This document shows positions 33,041 to 45,073 of a stretch of DNA of 64,000 bases, piece after piece. Source of the DNA: Dendrophyllia cribrosa (Eukaryota; Cnidaria; Anthozoa; Scleractinia; Dendrophylliidae). Made by a program: the position numbers and the translations under genes. Below the pieces are notes generated by a model. That model searched no databases. It was given only the letters and a program-made list of their open reading frames with translations, and was not told where the DNA came from. Each line of letters begins with the position of its first letter. Within the stretch, counting starts at the first letter, position 1. Location of the stretch: the NCBI GenBank assembly GCA_024195265.1, contig JAJLRJ010000004.1, positions 43,681,568 through 43,745,567 on the forward strand. Reading direction: 5' to 3'.

Positions 33041-33675
33041 TCTGTAGGGCCTTTCTTCTCTCATATCGAGATAAAGAAAGGCTCTCCTATCAGGGTGCCC
33101 GACCGTGAACTCGTGAAAAATCGAACTTACAGTTATAAGCAAGGTGTACTTGTAGTCCGCGAGACCATTTAAACAGTTTCGCAACAAAAGGAATAATACA
33201 AACTACAAGAAAGTTTATATTGTCATTAGAAGCTAATATACAGTACAGAACTCGAAAGTAAAGCGGCTAGGAAGACAGTTACAAAATTGGTACAAGTTCT
33301 GTTGAAACAATGAGGGCCTCTGCTCTATTATGTGAAGACAAATACAGAAGGTCTGTCGCAACAGTTAAGGTTTCTGTTAATAAAAGTTATGTATTATTAG
33401 TTATACAAACGACATTCTAAAACTTTTGCTGTGATGGAAACAAAACTTTAAAATGTGAATTGATGGCAACTCCCCGCGGCAGCTTTTAATCGGCAACTCT
33501 TACCGGGTATGTGCTCTTATTTTGTCGGGTACATGCGTTGCTATGTTATTATGAGTATGACGTATGGCATCCTTACTCCGTGGAGTTCGTAGAGGTTCAG
33601 CTAAGGGAAAGTTATTCTTTAATTAGAAATTATAATTATTACTGATCTGTACAGTCAAGCAGGTTACTTCTAATA

Positions 33676-34308
33676 CCTTATTATAGGAAATTAACAATGC
33701 ACGTTGACAGCGCGAAGAAAATTGACGTTACACTAAATTAACGCGAATTTTTCAAAAGTTAGGTTTACATGCATTAAATTAACGCGAATTTTTTCGATAA
33801 GCATCTTGCTTTATTTACTGCGTTTTTCATAATTCTGCAAACTCGCACTTTACATTTCTGAACGCCAAACTGCGTTTTGGCTTCCGTCAATAAAACCTTC
33901 CAAGACAGGTACACGGATGTTTGTAAGTTTTTTTTAAAGCCGAAAATTTGGTTTTGAAGCCTAACTAGACCCTATCAATTCAAAAGATCTTTCAAGCCTC
34001 CGTAATTTTACTCGTGAAATGTGACTCTGAAGAGCCAATAGAGGAGTCATGAACTAATGAGGTTTTGTAATGAAATAAAGGTGCTTTAAAATAATAATGT
34101 TGTAGAAAGGCATGCATTAAATTTACATCTACATTAAGATACATTAAATTAACGCGAATTTTATATAAGATAACAAATAAAGTGCATTAATTAAAATGTA
34201 AAAATTAAAAAGTAAAAAGTAAAAGTGTAAAAATTAAAAGTGTGAAAATTAAAGTAAAATTAAAGTGCATTAATTAATAAAGTGCGTTGTTAATTTCCTA
34301 TAACAAGG
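33676..34308. mobile_element. A+T-rich MITE with TA target
   Basis: Left CCTTATTATAGGAAATTAAC and right GTTAATTTCCTATAACAAGG are near-complements, with TA on each outer side. The interior repeats ATTAAATTAACGCGAATTTT three times. No transposase frame. A TA target suggests the Tc1/mariner group; that is inference. Confidence 0.65.
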
Positions 34309-34310
34309 TA

Positions 34311-35475
34311 AGTGCAATTTACCTGCTAAAAACCTCGATTACTATACTAGCACTGGAAATAAGGTTGAGCCTCTTTGCATACACTGGCACTTAAATTGAA
34401 ACAGTGCTGAGTGACAAAATGCCCCAAAACTGTTGGAAAAATGTTTTTGATGTTGTAATTACAGTTTCAGATGTTGTTCAACATGACGAATTTAGTTGTT
34501 TTATAAGAATCTACTATTTTTCTATAGTTCTAACCACAGTATCCCTTGCTGACCCTCTGCTTGTTCAAATATTACCCAACATGACTCGTGCATTTAGTGA
34601 TTTCAAAGTCTCCCGGTAAGACTGAATTATTATAATTTCAGACCGCTTTTGTTGATGCCGCTTTATGGACATCAGACAGGAAGCGGTTTAATCGTTTTTT
34701 TCAATATCATGTGATTATAATCATAACATGCCCGGGGAGAAGCTAAAGAATTAGGATCGTTTTCGCCGATCGCTTCCGAGTAGATGACTTGTGGTTGGGA
34801 TCCCAACGAAATCACAAGTGTTGATTGATTTACAAAATGCGTTTTGAAAGAAAATATTAAGTGCAATTATTTTGCTTCTATTCGAATCAGAACCAGGTGA
34901 AAGGTGGACATTTTTATCCATTATACGATTATTTATAGTCATAATATAAGTGATTATAACTTACCTCGTAGTCACAACAGTGCTTTGTGTCTTCCGGCTC
35001 TTCTAAACATTTTATATACTGTTTAAGATCGGATTATCCTATCTCAGGGCGAGAAGTGATTGACCCCTTGGTTTTCGACAGTGAAATCCGCGATTGGACT
35101 CGAATCTGATAAGAAAACTGAACTTTTTTAATGGTGGACAGGTGGTTTAAGTTTTAACTTTGTATCTTTTCTTATATTTGTAGCTATTTCTTAATTTGGT
35201 GAATTCTATGATTCATTAAAAATGCTCGCTAACCTGACGTCCTCCTCCCCCGAAAAGCCTGACAAACCAATTTAAGTTCCAGCAAAAACTGGGGTTTTCT
35301 ATTTGTTCAAAAATCGATGGAAAGTGTAAAGTGATAGCCGCCGGGATTCCGGCACACCGCAGTAAAAGCCATTTATAGATTAAAATTCTCCTGCTGTGAA
35401 TTGATTTTTGTGGTTTTATACCGTGATTTAATATAAGTTTCGATAAGTTAGTTTCCTACGTTGTCATGAAAACCC
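34311..35475. other. Intergenic, nothing recognised
   Basis: A+T-rich sequence between two MITEs upstream of the receptor gene. Short open frames at 34404-34619 and 34672-34942 have no recognisable domain. Confidence 0.45.
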
Positions 35476-35483
35476 AATCCTTT

Positions 35484-35743
35484 ACGGGGGGTGACAACTC
35501 TAAGAAGGCCTGTTTCGGGAGAAAAACAAAATTCTTCCGGGAATCTGAAGATTTTGCCGGGAATCGGGAGACTCGAAAAATTTTCGGGGAAACATGAGAT
35601 AATGTTGTTAAAATTTCGGGAAGTTTGAAATTTTTGCGAGAATGTCTCCGAAAAAATCGGGAAGATATTCCAAATTTTCGGGGCAACTTTCAGTTCCACA
35701 CAGTATTGCTCAAACAGCGTTTGTTAGAGTTGTCACCCCCCGT
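35484..35743. mobile_element. hAT-like MITE
   Basis: Termini ACGGGGGGTGACAACTCTAA and complement, flanked by AATCCTTT at 35476-35483 and 35744-35751, a perfect 8-bp target duplication. 260 bp; the interior repeats TCGGGA/TTCCGGG motifs. No coding frame. Confidence 0.8.
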
Positions 35744-36613
35744 AATCCTTTACTCATCCTTCCTACTGGTTACTTCATCTTTGGAGTTCAAAACCCACAA
35801 TAAATTATTCCGGATTTGCTATTGACTATTCTTTTATCTTTTTGAAATAGATTTATCTCGGCAAACTAAATATAAAACTTAGCGGTCACTGCTCCGAGGC
35901 AAGACCTGATGGCAGCTTGGATATTGCGCACGATGAATATGTTTTAGCAGCATATATATTTAAGTCACAATTGCCGTGGTCAACTCGGCAATGACAACAT
36001 GTTGGCAAATTGCAATTACTCGAGCCGAGAGTCATAAGGAGACGCTCGACACCTGCATTATTTTCAATTCGGGGATTAACCGAATTGAAAAGATTAAGGG
36101 AAATTGGCCGCCAAGATGGATTTGCATGACCGAAGGAGTTAATTTCCCGTTAAAGGTGATGCAAGAATCGGTTTTTCAACAAGACTAAAACTGGCATATA
36201 TACAAAGTAACACTATTCACAGTACATGCATCAAATAACGACTGCGTGATTTGAAGGAGAGTAGACACGAGCCAGGTGACATGTAGAATCAAGACCCAAG
36301 AACCAAACCAGTGAGATTCCTGAAGAGATCGACTACGCCGGGCAATTATTTTTCCAGTCCCAACATCTATAATTGTGTGTTTGGCACTGTAGAGAAGTCA
36401 TAACTGCAATTAACGACAAGAAAAAAAAATAAACACCCCATCAACATGATATATCCGGTGACTCAAATTCTGATGTATCGGCGAGATATGCGAATCAATC
36501 AAGCCGAATTTTCTAGATCTATCATGCCACGAACTTGCTGCAGACGGACGACTAAATCGAGTTGGAGTGACTGGCAAGCACACTTATTCTTTAATAACTT
36601 GAAGCTCGTCAAC

Positions 36614-39600
36614 ATGAAGTTATCCAAGTGTGTGTTGTTGAGTCTGTTGGTAATTTCTATGAAAGTATCTTCAACTAAAGGTAAGTGCATCACAAACGAA
36701 TTCTGCAAATGTCCTTAGCATATTGTTGCCAGTTTCATTACCATTTTTTTGAGGATTTTTCACTGTACAGTGAAGATTTTTAATATAATTTCTTCAAACG
36801 TAAATTAAATTTCACACTTTTTGACAATTAAAGTGTTTATTCTGGATCAAGTAAAGTTCTCAGTTAGACTGTAGTCATCACTACTACTTTATTTTAGCCA
36901 TTACTCTGCTGTGTAAAGACAGTAATGCGTTAAAGATATGACCAGATTATAAGCACTCCTTAATATAAATTAAATGCTTTCTGTTTGCTCAGTGAGAGGT
37001 TGATAAATAAATCAGCGAGGGCTGGCTAACAAAAAGAAAAACAACCTCGACGCCACGGAGAAAACGTAGACGGATCGCTTTCCTAATGGACGTTTTCCAT
37101 GGATCTAAGAATTTGGTCATCTAACGAGCAAACACGTTATCTTGCTCATCAAAATTCGGCCGTGGTTTTGCTTGTCGCCGTCGTGATTTCTAACTTAAAC
37201 TTCCAAATTAAAACAGATATAAAACGTCATTACGATGAAGAAATTTTGCATTTGGTGGTGAAGAAGTCGGGGTCAATTTAAGGGTTACAATGATAGCGAT
37301 AGGCACCCAGTTACTAACAACTATGTTATAAACATTCATTTTGCCGGATGAACTCCATAATAATTTGGCGACGTCGGCGATGAATTAATTACTGTGATGG
37401 TTAAAACCTGACACATATTTCCTTTATTACATATTTTGATAATTTCTTAAAAGATATTTTTAAGGTAAAACAGACTCCAAGTTTAACCATAACTTTTTAC
37501 AGCTTTTTACATTATTTGTAATCGGGTCTTGGTTTCCTTGTGATATAGAATATAATATAAAAGCAATGCTTCAGATTTTCTCTTAATGATATATTGATGA
37601 AGACGAAATAACTGAAAAAGAAAGTAAATTCAGTGATTTTCCAAATGGAATTGTATACCAAATAAAAATCGCGCAGTCGAATTTTCTGAAGGAGACCAGA
37701 ACGAGCACAAAGTTTGTTTGTGAGCAGAACCTTTGTAAATAGTGTTGATACAGTGTTGGATGAGCTGGAGAAAAGGTGTTAAGTTTATTTTCAAAAAAGG
37801 TGAAAGAATTTGTTTGTTTTCAATATCAAAACAGTTGTTATCGATCTGCGGGTGTTCCCTTCCGCACGCGAATTTTAAGAGAGGTTTTTAAAAAACTGTC
37901 TGATTGGATAATCATTCTAGAAACCGTATTTTTGTGTCGAAGTCTAGCATTTTTTCTCTTTATAATCTTTTGTATGTTACACACACACGCACACACACAC
38001 ACCTGCAACGTTTTGATGACTAAAATGCTGCTAATGGTTACTATAGACTGTAGGAAACCCTTGCTATATCTAAGTTTACTTGCTACTGACAAGATAAGCC
38101 AAAAACATATTTTGGTTTGTGATTGCGATCGGGGCATGCAACTTTGGTTGATCGCAAACTGTCCTCGAGTTCATAGATGGAGGGTCGGCTACTTTTTTAA
38201 CTGTTTATTTGTTTTAGATCATATCAAAGAAATGAATATTTTGTTATGTATTTCGGAGACCTGCCCAAGCAATGAGCAGGAACGGTGTAAGGTTGATCCA
38301 TTTTCTACGGCTGTTGAATGTTTCCTCTACTACGCATCCAGGGCGGTTTTAATTGTATCTTTTCGCCTGACTGAATCTGGGACAATTTATTACTTCAGTT
38401 TTCGTAAAACTAACGGAACCATCATTATTCGATCGAGTCTAGTGAGAGCTTAACCCTTTCACAGTTTCACTCCCAGAGTCAATTATGAAGACATTATTAG
38501 TGTAGTTCTAACTTTTTAGTCTGTGGACGAAACCCTATGGTGTGACCATTCAAATGAAACCTCTTTGGCAGCATTTTTGCATGGTACCATTGTTTTTCAA
38601 TATTTTACAAAATAAAATTTGGGATTTTTCTTGAATTTTGATGTTTGGCATTCTTGGGAGTTAAAGGGTAATTGAGGGAGGACGGCAATGAAAAGAAAAC
38701 TGAGATTTGTAACAAACATGGCTTCTATCCGTCATTGCTAACTGATATCTAACAACTGAATATTCCCGTGAAATCGAACCGCACATGGATTCTGTATTAC
38801 CAACGAGAATCAGTACAGCAAAATGCTCTTTGATGACATGATGGCACTGAGTGCACTGATAATTTTTTATTTATTTCCGGTAACTTAACCTAAGGTTATG
38901 ACCAAGTCTATTAACTAATGAGTAGACTTATTAATTTTGCACTATTCATTTGGGTAATTACTGTTATCTTCATAACTCGGTAGCATACAAGCTGATAGCC
39001 TAGTGGTTGAGAACCATTGGGGCCGTCTATATAACAATTTAAATTGCCATTGAAATAGAACGGCACATAGTTCACTGGCTCATATGCACCTTACAGAAAA
39101 TTAGCTTCCGGACTAATAATCAGACCAATCATTCTCCTTATTGTCCTAATCAAACTGTTTGATGCAATGGCAATATGATTTCTTGCAGGAAAAAACAATG
39201 AGATGAATCAGTCTGGAAGCGTTGAAGCCAGGTTAAGAGGAAAGCTATTCCGCACTGACTACGATACTGAATTAAGACCTGTTCTAAACCGAAGTGATAA
39301 AGTTACTGTTAAACTGGGAATCTCTCTACATCAAATTATCGATGTGGTAAGAGTTCGCTTTGTAGTTGCCTTGATTAAAAGCTTTGCTATTCCGAATACA
39401 ATAGACTTGCTTCAGGTCACTCGTTTTATTTTTCCCGCAGCCGGCACAATCAAAATGGCGGATGGTTCGTTTCCTGGCCAATCGCGCCGGCTTTGCTGTC
39501 CCACTCCACACATAATCGCACACAAATTCATGTAGAAATTTCGCGTCAACGTCCCACCCATGCAATCCAAGTCCAAGAATGATCAAAACAATTCATATCA

Positions 39601-42600
39601 TTGTAGAGGAAATAAAAAACCGAGCGACTTGGAGCAAATCCATGATCTTACAAGCTTGTTCATTATATATTGTAGTTCGTGAAACCTGAAATAAAGTAGT
39701 GAAGTGAAAGCGTCATTTGCGAGCCGTTCGGAGAGAAGTGACACATAAAAGTTCTTTTTCAATAAACTTTCTCTAAATAGGACACCAATTGACAACAAAA
39801 AGTTGTCGTTAGTATTTACTATGGCTGTTCAAGAACGTTTTACTACAGAAAGAAGTATGTACGTTTGTTCCAGTAAATATTTTGTTTTCTCAGAAATTGA
39901 TTAATGATTATCAAACAACGATTAATTTTGATTGAAAATATTTACAGGATGAGAAGAACCAGCTTATAACAGTCAGTCTATGGGTTCGTCAGGTATAATT
40001 TTATGCTTTAATTTGTTAAAATTGGAGCGATAGAGACAGACATTATATACTGCTCTAAAAAAATCCATATTTAGCTTAACTCTGGTCATTTGATCCACCG
40101 CTGTTCAGTATTTTTTTTATTTAAATCAGTGGCGAAACCGCGTGGTTCCCCACTTAAAGGGGCAGTATCACGAGGTCGAAACTTGAAAACGTCGGCACAG
40201 TTTTCAAGTTTGATTCCGCAAATTCAAAAAGGCCGTCGAGAAGTGGAGGTATTTGTTGAATCAAAAAATCCGTTTTGATAGCCGGAAGAAAGAAAAAATC
40301 ACTTTTAACAGTGATATGTCCAAAATTCCGGTGCAAGAATAGTGAACAGTGCCGCGCGTGGAACCTCGTGATACTGCCCCTTTAATCACTTCAATTCACA
40401 ACAGGTCTCAACTCTACATCAAAGTGTAGATAAATGGGACACAAAATTAATTCCCAAAATTGAAATTCTGTTGGAGAATTGTCGTGTTTCAATTTCCGCG
40501 GTTAACAATGAAAGCCCGGAACCGGATCAAAATCGGTGACTAGGCCTGGAAATGGTAGAAAGAGGCAAACTTTCTGCACATTTTTGGTTTACAAATTCCG
40601 CTTGAAAAATTTTGGACTACGTTTAAAAAAAAATTTATGTTTACCCTGAAAAATCTTTTCGTTTGGGCAAACAAAAATAAAATTCCATTTTAATCGAAAA
40701 TTCAGGGATTTTTGGGAAGGAAAGAGTTATAAAATCGTTTCTAGGTGCCTAAAGTGATAAAAGTGAAATCTGCAAAGGACCGCAAACGATGATGCTGCTA
40801 ACGGTATACGTAGGATCTCCGAGAGACCTAACCAGCGCGTGATTCGAGTGACAAGTGAGTACATAGTACGGAACCTGATATGGTGAACGAGTCATTGTGT
40901 AATCTATTTGCGCTGGCTTTCTTGCTGGCGACATTTAGTTCGCTACACCGTGCTAAAGAGTTGCAATAACAACGAAACAGCTGTCCACGTTTGCGATCCT
41001 ACTTTATCGGTTTCTGTCGTGATGGTGTCTCGCAAGATCTATTTTTTTACGTAGTCAGATCAGCCTTGCAGTTTATTGTATGCCTTAAGTGGCTCACTAT
41101 TCTGACTTTTTTCACAAATATTGCTTTATGATTTCGGTTTGTAGACCTGGTTCAACCCATTTTTAACATGGAACTTGTCAGATTATCAAGGAATGAGTCA
41201 AATCAACATAAACGCTAAAAAGGTGTGGATACCAGACATATATCTGTACAACAAGTAGGTCATCACTCTCTAATACTTTTAATTCATTGTTATTCTGAGA
41301 CTCGTGCCCGGATTGATGTGGTGTAGTATAGTAGTATAGAAGTAGTATAGGGTGCACCGGTTACGCCGGATATTTCGCAGGAATCTCATTAGCGTGCGCA
41401 GAAATACATTAACGTCGATGACTTCATAAGCTATTGTCTTGATCTCATGAATAAAAAGCGGTGGATTCCTATTAAAATTTGATGATGTCATGGTCTATTT
41501 TTTAGGTTTACCAACTACTGACTCATTTCTTATTCATATCAATCTAAATCACTAAACCGTTACATACATGTAATCGCATAAATCATCCATTGTAGACAGG
41601 CGTTGTTCTTCAGTTATACAATAGAAAAGTTTTGTTTCCCGGTTCACTGAGGGGCCGATTACATGGCGAATTTCAGCCCGGGCTGAGATTTCAGCCCGGT
41701 CAACCGGGCTGAAATTTCGTTGTGATTACATGACAAATTTCTGCCCGGGCTGAGATTTCAGCCCGAGCACCAAGTTTGAAATTGCGCGGGAAGATTGATA
41801 ACGAGAATCAAAATGGCGTCGAAGATTCGACTGCGCATGCCCAAATTCACTTTTCAGCCCGGGCTTGGCCGGACAGAAAATTCCAGCCCGGTTTCTAAAA
41901 CTGGCCTGCAATTTTCAGCCCGGAGCCAGGTTTCTAAAACCGGTCTGGAATTTTCAGCCCGGGCTGAAACTTTGTTCATGTAATCGCTAACTCATTTTAA
42001 GAGGATTTATTTCGGAGGCCGGGCTGAAATCTCAGCCCGGTCAACCGGGCTGAAATTCGCCATGTAATCGGCCCCTGATTTTTGGCGCCAAAAATTTTGA
42101 ATTTTAATTATGGCGCGAACAATCTAGTTTCAACACAAAGATTTTACACCACCACCACCACCTCCACCACAATCTATTGTTTTTACCACCACCACCACAA
42201 TTTTATTGTTTTCGCCACCACTACCACCACCACCACAATTCTATTGTTTCACCACTAAACTTTAACAAAATTAGGTGAATGTAAATTAAGCACAGCTGAG
42301 TTTGCCGCAAGAATGTATACGACGAATTCGAGTTAAAGAATAAAGCAGATTAAACAGGATATACATAGACAAGTAAAAACAAGCGATATAATATCCCGAC
42401 GTTTCAGCGACCTCATGACGCCATTATCAAGGGTACAAATGAGAATAAAATTAACAAATGCGAGTTCAAGAGTAATAACTAATTTACATAGCGGAGGTGG
42501 CTACACAAATATTTTAGCACGGATAGAATCCGTTTGCACATTCAAACTCGGTGTTAATTGTTTGATGTAAAGCATCTCGTTGACTAGACAATCAAATTTG

Positions 42601-45073
42601 TTCATGCATTTCTTGAGAACTTTGAAACAGCTACGGAGGTCCTCAGGGACAGCACTCGCGTGGTCGTTGTCATAGTGCTTGTGTATTGAAGATGATGTGC
42701 TTTTATGGCCATCCACGCGGGCATATAAATGCCCGCGCGTGTAGCCAACATAGCTCCCTGTATCACACAGGTTACATTTAAACTGGTACACTACGCACTG
42801 TTGATTAACTAACTGCCGTTTAGTCTCACAATCTTTAAGGTCTTGGCCAATTTTCCGACTGACAAATACGGGCTGGATTGTGGTCTGGAGTTTAATGCTA
42901 AGGTCTTTCAACTGCGTCTTAACAATGTTAGCGGAGTCTTGGTCCTTAAAGGGTAAGACTACTCGGGTTACGTCATTTCCCGCCAAATTTCCCGAAGCCT
43001 GCAATGGTTGCTGGTCAGCAATTTTCAACAAACGGAGCTTATTAACAACTATGCTCGATCGCGCGTACCGTTTGTCTTCTTCATGGCCTTACTTCTCGGA
43101 GGAGTGTGAGCGCTTGAAGTCTTTATTTTCACGTTTGGACTATCCTTACCACCTTATCAACTCTGCCATTAATACCTTTATCAACTCGAGAATTGCTGAC
43201 CAGCAACCATTGCAGGCTTCGGGAAATTTGGCGGGAAATTTGGCGGGAAATGACGTAACCCGAGTAGTCTTACCCTTTAAGGACCAAGACTCCGCTAACA
43301 TTGTTAAGACGCAGTTGAAAGACCTTAGCATTAAACTCCAGACCACAATCCAGCCCGTATTTGTCAGTCGGAAAATTGGCCAAGACCTTAAAGATTGTGA
43401 GACTAAACCGCAGTTAGTTAATCAACAGTGCGTAGTGTACCAGTTTAAATGTAACCTGTGTGATACATGGAGCTATGTTGGCTACACGCGCGGGCATTTA
43501 TATGCCCGCGTGGATGGCCATAAAAGCACATCATCTTTAATACACAAGCACTATGACAACGACCACGCGGGTGCTGTCCCTGAGGACCTCCGTAGCTGTT
43601 TCAAAGTTCTCAAGAAATGCATGAACAAATTTGATTGTCTAGTCAACGAGATGCTTTACATCAAACAATTAACACCGAGTTTGAATGTGCAAACGGATTC
43701 TATCCGTGCTAAAATATTTGTGTAGCCACCTCCGCTATGTAAATTAGTTATTACTCTTGAACTCGCATTTGTTAATTTTATTCTCATTTGTACCCTTGAT
43801 AATGGCGTCATGAGGTCGCTGAAACGTCGGGATATTATATCGCTTGTTTTTACTTGTCTATGTATTTCTAAATCATTGTTAATATAAACAGGATATAGGG
43901 TGTATAAACTAAATTGATTTATCGTAACAATTTATGGAGGCATTCTATAAACTAAGGGCCCTGCGTTTAACCCAGAAGACAAGTTAAGGTAACCATGGTA
44001 ACAACATCATTTCTTTAATAATTAGTCATCCACAGTTGATGATTTCTTTTGATTTTTCTACAGTGCTGACGCGGACAAGCACGGTGCACTGGACAGATTT
44101 AAAACAAAGATAGTACTCAGCTCTAATGGACGGAATATGTGGCTCGGACCAGTACTCCTCACTTTCTCTTGTAAGATTGACGTCAACTTTTTTCCCTTTG
44201 ATGAACAGGTTAGAGCGGGAACGGTCAGTGAGTAGTCAGCTCAATGAGAAGAGCGAGTTTCACTCCTTGGTTTATTGAAATGTATAACTAGCTGGATTTT
44301 TGAAAACCATGTCGCCCTAAGTAACCATAATTTATGTATTAACATTCAGCGGAACTGAACTGTAAGTGGCAGTAACAGAGAATGTTAATATTTTCCTGTT
44401 GGTCCCGATGAAACGCTCGTAAGTCGTTATGATGTAAATAGACAATTTTCACGATAGCGTCATCTTACTGCAACGACCAGAATTCCTTTCTTATTTAAAT
44501 TTTGTAATTACAGTGGAGTTTAAATAAACACAAAAAAACTCTGAAGGATTTTGGTACTTGTGGTAAATGATGTCATCATAAAAATGGTCTATTGACTCAT
44601 CGGATTCTGGTAGTTGCATAGTTTACGACGTCATGATACAAATAGCCTGTTGACAACGTATATACAAGGACTAACGGCTGTAATACATTCATCTTAGCTC
44701 TCAAACTTTCTGTACTTAGATATAACTTTATTCCGACGTCATTAAACACTCATAGGTCGAGCTGCACACGCATTACTGTGTCTTATAAATTGGAACCTAA
44801 TCAAATGTTTTGTTCAGCGTTGTGCCATGAAGTTCGGTTCTTGGACATATGATGGTTACAGAGTTGACGTTCAAATGGAGGCAGACGAAGGCGACATTAA
44901 GAAATACATTACCAATGGAGAGTGGGATTTGATTGGTCTCCCTGCGCAAAGAAATGAGATTATTTACGTTTGCTGTCCCGAGCCTTACCCAGATGTGACG
45001 TATACAGTCCATATAAGGAGGCGTACCATGTATTATTTCATCAACTTAATAATTCCGTGCGCGCTGATAACGT
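36614..45073 (+). CDS. Receptor exons 1-6: signal peptide, extracellular ligand-binding domain, M1
   Basis: Encodes residues 1-260. Loop D tryptophan is in SLWVRQTW (W87). The Cys-loop sequence is [15 protein letters not shown], split by the intron after 44208. M1 begins at [16 protein letters not shown], interrupted after the first base of a serine codon at 45073. Principal-face residues (W184, C227, C228, Y232) are all present, so the subunit could form an agonist site; whether the agonist is acetylcholine in this animal is not known from sequence. Confidence 0.93.

Noticed and set aside
36446..36613. Upstream in-frame ATG as the receptor start
   Set aside because: It would put 56 polar residues before a clean signal peptide; the ATG at 36614 gives a normal receptor N-terminus.
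37776..38453. 225-codon open frame in the first receptor intron
   Set aside because: No recognisable domain, contains an AC microsatellite, composition like the surrounding intron, and lies on the same strand inside a well-supported intron. Length alone is not enough.
42880..43100. Reading the plus-strand frame from 42880 as one long protein
   Set aside because: Its first part is the antisense of the minus-strand Penelope-like half; only the part from about 43024 belongs to the element's protein.
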